The notes under the pieces are model-generated. The model worked only from the letters and a program-made list of their open reading frames with translations. It did no database searches and was not told where the DNA came from. Below, one piece after another: positions 28,346 to 36,900 of a DNA stretch of 64,000 bases. The stretch covers positions 9,018-73,017 of the forward strand of contig CAZVFX010000022.1 in the NCBI GenBank assembly GCA_964626565.1. Reading direction: 5' to 3'. Origin of the DNA: CAZVFX01 sp964626565. GTDB taxonomy: Bacteria > Myxococcota_A > UBA9042 > CAIXZC01. The position numbers were made by a program, and so were the translations under genes. Position 1 is the first letter of the stretch, and every line of letters starts with the position of its first letter.

Positions 28346-29875
28346 CTACTTGTAAGAGTCTGCGTCAGAATAGCCGATCCTCATCTTCTGTTCAGGTTCA
28401 GTGTCAACGTTGAGCACCATGATGTAGTAGAAACCTTCCGGGTTGTTGGGGATCTCGACCATTTCGAACGCGGAACCGCCGACGCTGAAGAAGAGACCGT
28501 TGTCGCCGAACGAGACATCTCCTGCGATGACCGCGTCGTAGTCATCCAGGGTAGGCTTGGCAAATTCGCAGCCGAAGCCAACGTATTTGACCAGCACATC
28601 GATATTATGCTGCCCTTCAGGTGTCATATCGACGATGTCAACGTGCAAAGCGTTGTTGTTTCCCGTCCCCTTGCTGCTCTTCTCGGAGAAATAGAAGTAT
28701 CGAATCTCCCCGGGAGCAAAGGAGTAAAAATACATCTCGCCGTTGACGATGGATATGGCGTCGGGGTCCTCGGCGCACGACTGGGCGCCCCCGCAAACGT
28801 TGGGGAGTCCACCACCGCCGCACGGTTGGCCCGGGTTGCAGTCTCCGCAATACAGCACGCCGCCACAGCCGTCGGCCAGCAGCCCGCAGTTGGCCCCTTC
28901 GGCACCGCAGGTGGTTCCGGGACAGGTACCCATGCCGCACTCGTTGGGAACCGCGGCCCCGCAGTTTTTGCCGGTGCCGCACGACCCGCAGTTCTGCACC
29001 AGTCCGCACCCGTCCAGCACGTTTCCGCAGTCCAGGCCCAACGACTCGCAGGACTTGGGCGCACACATGCCGCCGGCACACAGCGAGTCGGTTCCCTCCA
29101 GGGTGCGGCAAGCCGACCCCGGCGGCGTGCACGCGGCCGCGTCGTTGCAGCACGGCGGATGGGGGTACGGCGCGCCCATGACGTTCTTCGACTTACACGT
29201 ATTGTCCGAGTCACAAAGGTATCCTGCCGGGCAGTGGCAGGAAGCGTAACACGCTACGGATGGGGCCACGCAATGACCGTACCCGTTGCAATTCTTGCCC
29301 TCCGAACAGGTGCCGCATGAACCGCCGCACCCGTCGTCCCCGCACTCTTTGCTGTCGCAGTTCTTCTGATTGATCTCGCCATCGCAGTCATCGTCCACCA
29401 GGTTGTAGCAGGTTTCCTGCCCGCCCGGCCTGACGCTATCGTCACTGTCATCGCAATCCCCGCCCACCGGCGCGGTGTAGGGGGCCCCGGGGGCGCACAA
29501 ACATGCATGGCTGCCACCGCCGAAGCCGTCCTTGTCCGCATCGATATAGAAGAACTTGCACCCCTTGGCGTCCTCTTCGTCCACCTTGCCGTCCTGGTCG
29601 TCGTCCTTCCCGTTGCACTCCTCAGGTTCGGGGGTGCCGGAGCCTATTCCATCGGAATCAGGCGGCTTTTCAACCGAGTCGGAGCCCACCTTCTCAGCCA
29701 ACGTCACATCGTGCCCGCCGCCCTGGTCGGGCCAGCCGAAAATGGTAGCGCCACCGTCCTCACAGGAAGGGCCGGTGCAGGTTTCGAAGAGCACTGTTTC
29801 GATGAGAGTTTCCGAGCACGCGGCTGCAAACAGCAAAAGACAACATGCCCAAACCGTTGTCCTCCAATTGTGCAT
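28346..29875 (-). CDS. Cys-rich lipoprotein with MopE-like metal-binding motif and C-terminal beta-sandwich
   Basis: I chose the ATG at 29875, giving MHNWRTTVWACCLLLFAAACSE with lipobox AAAC; an upstream in-frame start at 29938 would overlap the promoter. Residues about 80-160 carry the MopE-like pattern: ECNGKDDDQDGKVDEED, YIDADKDGFGG, GDCDDSDDSVRPGG, DDDCDGEIN. Then come CGDDGCGGSCGTC and several related Cys-Gly repeats. The last 140 residues lack Cys repeats, apart from one Cys, and look like a PPC-type beta-sandwich (FAPGEIRYFYF, FYYIMVLNV). It heads a two-gene unit with the 26944-28329 lipoprotein, driven by the promoter at 29914-29943. Confidence 0.85.
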   Translation of the reverse strand: MHNWRTTVWACCLLLFAAACSETLIETVLFETCTGPSCEDGGATIFGWPDQGGGHDVTLAEKVGSDSVEKPPDSDGIGSGTPEPEECNGKDDDQDGKVDEEDAKGCKFFYIDADKDGFGGGSHACLCAPGAPYTAPVGGDCDDSDDSVRPGGQETCYNLVDDDCDGEINQKNCDSKECGDDGCGGSCGTCSEGKNCNGYGHCVAPSVACYASCHCPAGYLCDSDNTCKSKNVMGAPYPHPPCCNDAAACTPPGSACRTLEGTDSLCAGGMCAPKSCESLGLDCGNVLDGCGLVQNCGSCGTGKNCGAAVPNECGMGTCPGTTCGAEGANCGLLADGCGGVLYCGDCNPGQPCGGGGLPNVCGGAQSCAEDPDAISIVNGEMYFYSFAPGEIRYFYFSEKSSKGTGNNNALHVDIVDMTPEGQHNIDVLVKYVGFGCEFAKPTLDDYDAVIAGDVSFGDNGLFFSVGGSAFEMVEIPNNPEGFYYIMVLNVDTEPEQKMRIGYSDADSYK

Positions 29876-29913
29876 ACCCGCGCCCCCGCACCGTGTGGCT
29901 TCAGCAGTCCCTA

Positions 29914-29943
29914 ATAATAACATGTTGTATAAGTTCACGTCAA
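29914..29943 (-). promoter_or_regulatory. Sigma-70-like promoter for the lipoprotein pair
   Basis: Minus strand TTGACG (29943-29938), 18 bp spacer, TATTAT (29919-29914), about 40 bp upstream of the chosen ATG at 29875. Confidence 0.6.
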
Positions 29944-29976
29944 ATAACGGGCGCGCACAGGCTCAGAACCTTTGCC

Positions 29977-30005
29977 TTGAAGGGAGCTTCCCTTCCCCTT
30001 ATAGT
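29977..30005 (+). promoter_or_regulatory. Sigma-70-like promoter for the C1B protease
   Basis: Plus strand TTGAAG (29977-29982), 17 bp spacer, TATAGT (30000-30005). The predicted transcript start is near 30012, just ahead of the GGAGGT ribosome site at 30019-30024. Confidence 0.6.
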
Positions 30006-30029
30006 TGAGTGGCAAACCGGAGGTGCAGC

Positions 30030-31328
30030 ATGAAGTCCCGTATGGCCCTGTTTCTACTCGTCTTTGTCTGGGTCCCTGCCGCTGCAGGCCAGATTCATCC
30101 CACTGACAAAGCCTATCTGGAGCCGAAACTGAAAGACCCGATCCTCGAGAAGATCAAGGCCCGTGACAAAGCGTGGCGCAAGCAGGAAGACACGGTCACT
30201 CAGGAGCTGAAAGCCAAGCAGGACGCCGAGGCAGAGAAGAAGAAGGAGTTCAAGAAACAACTCCGCGTCGACCTGCCCGAAGAACAGATCCCGGCGCGGC
30301 CCAAAGCCTTCACGTCCGTGTTCCACTTCGAGCCCCAGGCCCAGTACATGACCGGCACCTGCTGGGCTTACGCAGGCACCTCTTTTCTGGAGTCGGAGGT
30401 GCAGCGCCTCACCGGCGTCGAAGTGAAGATGTCCGAAATGCACACCGTGTATTACGAGTACATGGAAAAAGCGCTGAGGTTCGTGCGGCAGCGAGGCGGG
30501 TCGGCTTTCTCCGAAGGGTCGCAGTTGAACGCGGTCAACCGCATGTGGCAGATGTACGGCGCAGTGCCTTTGGAGGTGTATCCCGGCGTGGCCGCGGAAG
30601 ACGGACTGCACGACCACATGCGCATGTCCCGGGAGATGAGCGCCTTTCTCGACTTTGTTGAAGCCGAGGGTCTCTGGGACGAAGACTACGTACTCACCTC
30701 CATCGCGGCGATCCTCAACCGGCACATGGGAGCCCCTCCCACCACCTTCAAATGGAAAGGCAGGAAGTACACACCCACGAGCTTTGTCAAGAAGGTGTTG
30801 AAGTTCGATCCCGCCGCGTATGTGCAATTCATGTCCACCATGGCCGACCCGTTCTACACCCTTGCCTTGTTCGATGTCCCCGACAACTGGTGGCAGGACG
30901 AAACCTACCACAACCTCCCGCTGGAAGACTTTATTTCGCTCATCACCCGGTCCATCAAGGACGGCTACTCGGTGGGCATCGGCGGAGACGTCTCCGAACC
31001 GGGCAAGAACTTCCGGGCCGACGCCGCGTTCGTGCCCACCTTTGACATTCCTTCCGAGCTGATAGACCAGTCGGCCAGGGAGTACCGAATCGACAACGGC
31101 TCCACCGGCGACGATCACGGCGTCCATCTCGTGGGGTGGGCTGAGGTCAAGGACAAGCTGTGGTTCCTGATCAAGGACTCGGGCCGGTCTGCCAGGCACG
31201 GCAAACACGACGGCTACTACTTTTTCCGCGAAGATTTCGTCAAGCTCAAGATGCTCACCTTCATGGTCCACAAAGACGCGGTCAAAGACACCCTGGGCAA
31301 GTTCGGCAAGGCCGCGGCTGGAAAGTAG
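30030..31328 (+). CDS. Secreted C1B (bleomycin hydrolase-like) papain-fold cysteine protease
   Basis: The ATG at 30030 is preceded by GGAGGT with a 5-nt gap and gives 432 aa. The N-terminus (ALFLLVFVWVPAAAGQ) is a signal peptide, so the protein is exported, unlike cytosolic bleomycin hydrolases. The catalytic Cys is C111 in GTCWAYAGT, and the His is in GDDHGVHLVGW (H363). The third papain-family residue, normally Asn in a NSWG-like motif, appears here as Asp383 in LIKDSG. A Lys/Glu-rich helix follows the signal peptide and may be a propeptide. The gene ends 7 nt before a small Cys-rich lipoprotein, so the two are probably translated together. Peptidase activity is likely, but the Asp makes it worth testing. 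Confidence 0.85.
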   Translation: MKSRMALFLLVFVWVPAAAGQIHPTDKAYLEPKLKDPILEKIKARDKAWRKQEDTVTQELKAKQDAEAEKKKEFKKQLRVDLPEEQIPARPKAFTSVFHFEPQAQYMTGTCWAYAGTSFLESEVQRLTGVEVKMSEMHTVYYEYMEKALRFVRQRGGSAFSEGSQLNAVNRMWQMYGAVPLEVYPGVAAEDGLHDHMRMSREMSAFLDFVEAEGLWDEDYVLTSIAAILNRHMGAPPTTFKWKGRKYTPTSFVKKVLKFDPAAYVQFMSTMADPFYTLALFDVPDNWWQDETYHNLPLEDFISLITRSIKDGYSVGIGGDVSEPGKNFRADAAFVPTFDIPSELIDQSAREYRIDNGSTGDDHGVHLVGWAEVKDKLWFLIKDSGRSARHGKHDGYYFFREDFVKLKMLTFMVHKDAVKDTLGKFGKAAAGK

Positions 31329-31335
31329 GTCCGCC

Positions 31336-31881
31336 ATGCGCATAGCGATTGTTGCCGCGCTGACGCTCGCCGCGTGCAGCCCCAAAGGCGGGGTTTCGGT
31401 GGGTGACGGTCTGGACTGTGGCGGGAAAACCGCAGACTCGTGCGCCGAGGCGCTGCCCCTGGGATACCCTTGCTCCACCGGCGATTCGTGCGCCGACGGC
31501 CTCTACTGCCGGCCGCTGGGCGGCGCGGGAGTGTGCGCATCCCAATGCAGCGCTGACGACGACTGCGCCCCGGGCCAGGTCTGTGCGGAGGACAAGTGCG
31601 CATGGAACATCGGCACTGTCGGTTCGCCCTGCCCCTCGGACGCACCGTGCCACGCCGGCCTCGAGTGCGTGAGCCTCGACGACGTTTCCTACTGTACAAG
31701 AACGTGCGACTACGACCACGCTTGCCCCCCGGGGGAAAATGCTCTGTGCGTCAGCTTCGGCGATGACGAGGACAACTTCTGCATGAACTACTGCAAGGTG
31801 GATTCCGATTGCAGCAGCGGCCTCAAGTGCACCCCCCTGACCGCCGCACCCGATGTCACAGTCTGCTTCCTAGACATCTAG
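31336..31881 (+). CDS. Small Cys-rich lipoprotein downstream of the C1B protease
   Basis: 181 aa. MRIAIVAALTLAACSP is a very short lipoprotein signal with lipobox LAAC. The mature part has about ten closely spaced Cys pairs in CxxGxxCxxxxC patterns such as CSTGDSCADGLYC, CSADDDCAPGQVC and CKVDSDCSSGLKC. This is the same general Dx5C style seen in secreted myxobacterial Cys-rich proteins. It starts 7 nt after the protease stop. It could be a substrate, inhibitor or anchoring partner of the protease; none of these is demonstrated. Confidence 0.8.
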   Translation: MRIAIVAALTLAACSPKGGVSVGDGLDCGGKTADSCAEALPLGYPCSTGDSCADGLYCRPLGGAGVCASQCSADDDCAPGQVCAEDKCAWNIGTVGSPCPSDAPCHAGLECVSLDDVSYCTRTCDYDHACPPGENALCVSFGDDEDNFCMNYCKVDSDCSSGLKCTPLTAAPDVTVCFLDI

Positions 31882-31887
31882 GTTGCC

Positions 31888-31910
31888 GGCCTCAGGTCTC
31901 AGGCCTTTCC
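31888..31910 (+). terminator. Possible terminator between convergent genes
   Basis: GGCCT and AGGCC arms around an 8-nt loop are followed by a short pyrimidine run (TTTCCTT). The stem is short, so confidence is low. It sits between the Cys-rich lipoprotein stop and the convergent marR-type gene. Confidence 0.3.
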
Positions 31911-31943
31911 TTCCGCCTATAGCCTATCCGTTGCTACAGCCTG

Positions 31944-32393
31944 CTAATTCTGATGCAGTTCGTCGGTAACTGAGAGTATTTGAGTCAACGCTTCCCGCAG
32001 CGAATCGCGGGTGGAAGGGTCTACACCGCTGAGCGCGCATTGCAATGCGGCGCGCTGCCGGCGCTGGCGTGACAGCATCCAGTCCTTTCCTTCCCTGGTC
32101 AGGCGCACCAGTGTCTGACGCCGGTCCGCACCGGCTACCCGCTGCACCAGCCCCCTCTCTTCCAGGCGATCGGTAAGCTCGCTGATGCTGCTCTGGGCGC
32201 GCCTCAGCGCCCGGCGCAACGTCCCGATGCTCGTCGGCCCGGAGCGGAAGATATACTCCACCAGTTGAAGTTGCACCGGGCTCAGGCCCGTTTGCTCGCT
32301 GAGCCCCTCGGAGAGGCGCTGCAGGCGGTCCGACACCAGGGGCAGCAAGCCCGCGATGCGGTCGGCAAGTTCGGCGTTTCGGACGAATTCCAT
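31944..32393 (-). CDS. MarR-family transcriptional regulator
   Basis: The ATG at 32393, with GGGGAG 8 nt upstream, gives 149 aa, the normal size for the family. The winged helix-turn-helix is clear: LSPVQLQLVEYIFRSG, then IGTLRRALRRAQSSISELTD (recognition helix), then LEERGLVQRVAGADRRQTLV with the wing Asp-Arg-Arg, then LTREGKDWM. MarR proteins usually bind as dimers to palindromes overlapping their own promoter, and one lies at 32408-32423. The gene follows the EF-P gene on the same strand but has its own promoter. The ligand is not predictable. Confidence 0.88.
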   Translation of the reverse strand: MEFVRNAELADRIAGLLPLVSDRLQRLSEGLSEQTGLSPVQLQLVEYIFRSGPTSIGTLRRALRRAQSSISELTDRLEERGLVQRVAGADRRQTLVRLTREGKDWMLSRQRRQRAALQCALSGVDPSTRDSLREALTQILSVTDELHQN

Positions 32394-32407
32394 GGTCTCG
32401 ACTCCCC

Positions 32408-32423
32408 GGGGACACTTGTCCCC
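32408..32423. promoter_or_regulatory. Perfect palindrome, probable MarR autoregulatory operator
   Basis: GGGGACA-CT-TGTCCCC is a perfect 7-bp inverted repeat with a 2-bp centre. It lies between the -10 element (32432-32437) and the start codon (32393), over the predicted transcript start, where binding would block transcription. Confidence 0.6.
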
Positions 32424-32431
32424 CAAAAGTC

Positions 32432-32460
32432 AGTCTAGCCGGGACCTGAAAGTGGTGCAA
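32432..32460 (-). promoter_or_regulatory. Sigma-70-like promoter of the marR-type gene
   Basis: Minus strand TTGCAC (32460-32455), 17 bp spacer, TAGACT (32437-32432). It lies in the gap after the EF-P gene. Confidence 0.5.
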
Positions 32461-32493
32461 AAAAAGCGGTAGAAATGCGGGGTCGGCTGCGCG

Positions 32494-33063
32494 CTACTTG
32501 CGCACTCTTTCCACGTAACGAGCTTCAGTCGTGTCCACCCGGACGACGTCCCCCGCACTGATGAACAGCGGCACCTGGACCTCAAGCCCGGTCTCCAGGA
32601 CCGCGGTCTTCTGTACGTTGGTTACCGTGTCTCCTTTCAGCGCCGGCTCACACTCCGTAACCGTCATGTCGATGGCCTTGGGAAGGTCCAGGGAGATGGG
32701 CCGGCCGTTGAACACCACCAGCTTCGCCTCGATCTCTTCCACCAGGTAGTCTTCAGTGCCCCCGAGGGTCTCCTTGGCCAACGCGTGCTGCTCGTAGGTT
32801 TCCATGTCCATGAAATGGTACATGTCGTCGTCGCAGTAGAGAAACTGCACCTTCAGGGTCTCGATATCGGGGTCGTCCAGCCGCTCTCCGGCCCGAAAGG
32901 TGAAATGCTGAAGCTGCCCGGTTTCCATATTCCTTGCCTTGACTTTGACCAGGGTGTTCGCCCCCCGCGCAGAAGGGGTCTGGAACGCAACGTCGGCGAC
33001 CGTGTAGGGGCTCGACTCATGGAGAAATCTGACTCCCCTTTTCAGATCGGATGAACTCGGCAT
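32494..33063 (-). CDS. Elongation factor P-family protein with an EfpL/YeiP-like loop
   Basis: 189 aa, the standard EF-P length, with the three-domain pattern: KOW-like N-domain, central OB domain (YCDDDMYHFMDMETYEQ) and C-terminal OB domain (TECEPALKGDTV, VQVPLFISAGDVVRVDT). EF-P rescues ribosomes stalled on polyproline. Canonical EF-P has a modified Lys or Arg at the tip of the domain-I loop, in a KPGKGQA-type sequence. Here the loop is TPSARGANTL (Arg33), which matches the SPTARGAATL loop of E. coli EfpL/YeiP rather than EF-P. The rest of the protein looks EF-P-like. The ATG at 33063 has GGAGG 5 nt upstream. No modification enzyme gene is next to it. Confidence 0.9.
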   Translation of the reverse strand: MPSSSDLKRGVRFLHESSPYTVADVAFQTPSARGANTLVKVKARNMETGQLQHFTFRAGERLDDPDIETLKVQFLYCDDDMYHFMDMETYEQHALAKETLGGTEDYLVEEIEAKLVVFNGRPISLDLPKAIDMTVTECEPALKGDTVTNVQKTAVLETGLEVQVPLFISAGDVVRVDTTEARYVERVRK

Positions 33064-33094
33064 AATGACCTCCGTGACCTAGGGTCGGCCATGA

Positions 33095-33123
33095 TAATTA
33101 CATGCCGGGACTCGATTAATCAA
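33095..33123 (-). promoter_or_regulatory. Possible sigma-70-like promoter of the EF-P gene
   Basis: Minus strand TTGATT (33123-33118), 17 bp spacer, TAATTA (33100-33095), about 30 bp upstream of the ATG. Confidence 0.45.
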
Positions 33124-33166
33124 GCCGATTGGGGTAGATATGAAGTGCGAACCCGGGAGAGTCCTC

Positions 33167-33943
33167 ATGAAACACAAGCTCTTTGTCCTGGACATGGACG
33201 GCACCTTCTACCTTGGCGACGACCTCTTTCCCGGGAGCCTGCCGTTCCTGGACGCGGTGAAGCGGGCGGGCTGCGACCACCTCTTTCTCACCAACAACTC
33301 ATCAAAGACTTCCGACCAGTACGTGGAGAAGCTGCAGCGGCTGGGAGTTGATGCCCAGCCGGGAGACGTCCTCACCTCGGGAGACGCGACCATCGAATTG
33401 CTGCGCAAGGAAGGACGCTGGAAGCGGCTCTACCTGGTCGCGACCAGGGCGGTGGAGCGCCAGTTTGAAGCGGCCGGATTCGAGCTCACCGCCGACTCGC
33501 CCGACGCGGTAGTGCTCACCTACGACACCACCATCGATTACGAAAAGCTGACAACCTTCTGCCTGCTCGTGAGAGAAGGCCGCCCCTACGTCGCTACTCA
33601 CCCCGACTTCAACTGCCCGAGCCCTGCCGGCCCCTTGCCCGACATCGGCGCGTTCATGGCGCTGGTGGAAGCTTCTGCGGAAAGAAGACCGGACATGATT
33701 GTTGGCAAACCGATGCCCGGCATTCTGGAAGCCGCGATGATTCGCAAAGGTGCGACGAAGGAGCAGACCATGATGATCGGGGATCGCCTCTACACCGACG
33801 TCGAGTGCGGTCTCGCCGCAGGCGCCACCGCGGCGCTGGTGCTCACCGGCGAAACCACCCGGGAAATGCTGGCCGCAAGCGACACCAAGCCGGACCTGGT
33901 GCTGGAATCTTTAGCAGATCTGACCACCATACTGCGTGGTTAA
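33167..33943 (+). CDS. NagD-type HAD-IIA phosphatase
   Basis: 258 aa from the ATG at 33167, which has GGGAGAG upstream; an in-frame ATG at 33140 has a poor ribosome site. Motif I is FVLDMDGTFYLGD (nucleophile and general-acid Asp), motif II is FLTNNSS, and motif IV is MIGDRLYTDVECGLAAG followed by LVLTGETT. This is the NagD/PGP/4-nitrophenylphosphatase arrangement of cytosolic sugar- or nucleotide-phosphate phosphatases. The substrate cannot be inferred. It is divergent from the EF-P gene and convergent with the large lipoprotein gene 3 nt beyond its stop. Confidence 0.88.
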   Translation: MKHKLFVLDMDGTFYLGDDLFPGSLPFLDAVKRAGCDHLFLTNNSSKTSDQYVEKLQRLGVDAQPGDVLTSGDATIELLRKEGRWKRLYLVATRAVERQFEAAGFELTADSPDAVVLTYDTTIDYEKLTTFCLLVREGRPYVATHPDFNCPSPAGPLPDIGAFMALVEASAERRPDMIVGKPMPGILEAAMIRKGATKEQTMMIGDRLYTDVECGLAAGATAALVLTGETTREMLAASDTKPDLVLESLADLTTILRG

Positions 33944-33945
33944 AA

Positions 33946-36900
33946 TTACTTCGTCCAGTGGACCATCACTTTGGTGAGCACCGGGGTCTTTTCGGGATCC
34001 GTACTGGTGAGCTTCACCTCCACCTCAAGCCACCGGAACATAGGCAGCCCCTGCAGTGCCGCAGGTGAATCGGTGAAATATGCTGTCCAGCCGGCCTGAG
34101 CCAGCGCTTCTTCAGTGGCCGCAGACCTGGCTCTCACCAGGATGTCGGTGACCCCTTCCTCCTCGATCCCTTCCCACTCGATAAGCTTCCAGAACACCGT
34201 CTCCGCACCACCATCGAAGGTGCCGGTCCACTTGCCTTCCGGATTGGTGAACATCAGGTGCTGGAACCCGGTCATGTCCGAGTAGCTGTACGGGTCATCA
34301 CCCATGGTAGGGAAGGTCTCCACAGTGGGGTTGTCGCCCCAGTTGGCGATGTCCACCCGGGCACAGGTGTCGGAGTTTCGACCCGCGGTCCACAGCCAGC
34401 CGTTGTGGTCGATCGCGGTCCCCACCGGATGAACGATGCCGCCGCCCATGTCGAGGGAGGTGTAAGCGCTGAAGTCCGGCTCGACGCGCACGATGTGACG
34501 CCGGTCGCTGCCGCCGTTGTGACTGATGGCCGAATAAATGTAGCCGTTCTGGTCGACCACGACGCCTCGGGCCGCGCCCACTGCCCCGGTGGAGATCCAC
34601 TCCCAGGTCTCGGTTTCAGGGGTGAACCGGAACAGCCCGTAACAGCCATAAGAACCGGTAATTACCCTTCCCTGACCGTCCACAGTGATGCCGTACACCT
34701 GGAAGCAGCCGGCCAGGTTGGAGGGCGCGACATAAGCGGTGCCCACGGTGTCGGTCTCGGTGTTGATCACCTGGATCGACTGGGTGCCCGGCGAAAAACT
34801 GCTGGCCCAGTTGCAGTTGTTGGCAAACCACATGTTGCCCTTGTTGTCCCCCGCAGCTCCGTATGGGCAGCCGGCCACATCGAGTTCAGCCAGCTTCTTG
34901 CAGCGCGGCGGGTTCTGGTCTTCGTCCACCTCGGTGCCGGAGAACTTGAACATCTTATGGTGCTCCCACGACCCGGCCCACACGTTGCCGTCCGCGTCCA
35001 GCGCCACCGCCCGCACCAGCCCGGTCACATCGCCGCGGCAGATGAAGTTCCCGTCGTTATCCAGGTGAACCACGTTGGAGCAGGCGGGGTCGCCGTGGTT
35101 GTTGTAGCAGCGGTTGCCCACCCACACCGAGCCGTCCTTCACCACCACCGCGGTACGTGATGGATTCTGGCCATAGCTGGTAAGCTCCTTTTCCACCGCG
35201 CCGGTATCAACGTTGATGCGCACCACTTCGTGGTCGTTGGAGTTGGCGATCCAGACATGCTTGAGTTCGCTGGTGGTCACGTCCAGGCACAAAGTATCCG
35301 GCTCGTAGCACGCCGGGTCCAGCCCTTCTCCCGGCGGGTTGGTGCTCACGCCGTCGTAGTCTCCCTCATCCCACTCCTGCGCGGTTTGCTCCTCGTCGAA
35401 GTACATGACGCAGTCGGAAGAGCAGTAGCACTGGCTCAAGGGGCAGCCCGCAGCAAAATCGAAGCCGTCGCACTCCTCGGGGCCGTTGGCCAGGGAGTCG
35501 CCGCACCATTCGTTGCAGCCCGACTTATTCCAGTACTTGCACTCCAACTCGCACACAAACTCGCCGTCATAGCACTCGGTGGGGAACACCTCGCCGTCGC
35601 AGGCCTCGAAGTCGGCGTCAATGTCACCATCGCCGCACCACGACTGGCAGTGACTGGTGTCCCAGGTCTGGCACTCATCGACACAGTTGAACCATCCCAC
35701 GTGGCAGCCCACCGGGAAGGCCTCCCCATCGCAAACTTCAGTGGCCGGATCGAGGATGCCGTTGCCGCAAGATTCATCGGACATGCAGTCCGCGGAGCAG
35801 CCGTCGCCGTTTTCGTTGTTGCCGTCGTCGCAAGCCTCGCCATCATCCTTGAGCCCGTTGCCGCAGCAGGGAATGACCAGTTCGTGCTCACACCCGGTTT
35901 CCGGGTTGCACGAATCTGCGGTGCACTCATCCCCATCGTTGCAGGATATGGGCACCGGCCCCGGGGTGCAGATTCCATCGGAGCAGATGTCTCCCATGGT
36001 GCACGCGTCCGCGTCGTCGCACGGCGCGTCGTTGTGTACGTGATGGCACCCCGCCTCCAGGGAACAGTAGTCGTCGGTGCACACATCCCCGTCGCTGCAA
36101 TCGGCGGTGTCCCCGCCCTTGCACCAGCCGGCCACGCAACTATCGTCCACGGTACACGGATTGCCGTCGTCGCACTCAACCGCGTTGGGCACAAACTGAC
36201 AACCCACTTCCGCATCGCAGCTATCGTCGGTACACGGGTTGTTGTCCTCGCACGGAAGCGCGGGCCCGCCCAGGCATTCGCCCAAGTTGCAGAAGTCGGC
36301 CGTGGTGCACGCATCCTCGTCGTTGCAGGGTGCGCTGTTAGGCACAAACTTACACCCGGTTTCCAGGTCGCATAGGTCATCTGTGCACACGTTGTCATCG
36401 TCGCACTCTATGGCGGCCTCGCCAATGCAATTGCCGCCGCTGCAGTGGTCTCCCAGAGTACAGGGGTTCAGGTCGTCGCACGCCGCGTCGTTGGCGGTAT
36501 GCACGCACCCGGTTTCGGGGTTGCAGGTGTCGTCGGTACAAACGTTAGCGTCGTCGCAATTGACCTCTCCCCCGGGGTGGCAGTCGCCGCCGGCGCAAAG
36601 GTCGTCCTGCGTGCATGCATCGTGGTCATCGCAAATGGCGGTATTGGGTTCGGCGAAGCACCCGCTTTCCGGGTGGCACCCGTCGGTGGTGCACACTTTG
36701 CCGTCATCGCAATCCAACGGCCCAGCAGGGACGCACTCGCCCGCGGCGCAGTAGTCGCCTACCGTGCAGGGGTTGGCGTCGTCGCACTCCCCTTCCTGCG
36801 GCGCATGCTTACATCCGGAAGCGGGATCGCAAAGGTCCTCTGTGCACACGTTGTCATCGTCGCACCCCAGAAACGCCTGGGAGGTGCACACGCCATTGTC

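Noticed and set aside
30054..31478. Minus-strand open frame opposite the C1B protease
   Set aside because: Shadow frame; the plus strand has catalytic motifs, signal peptide, promoter and GGAGGT.
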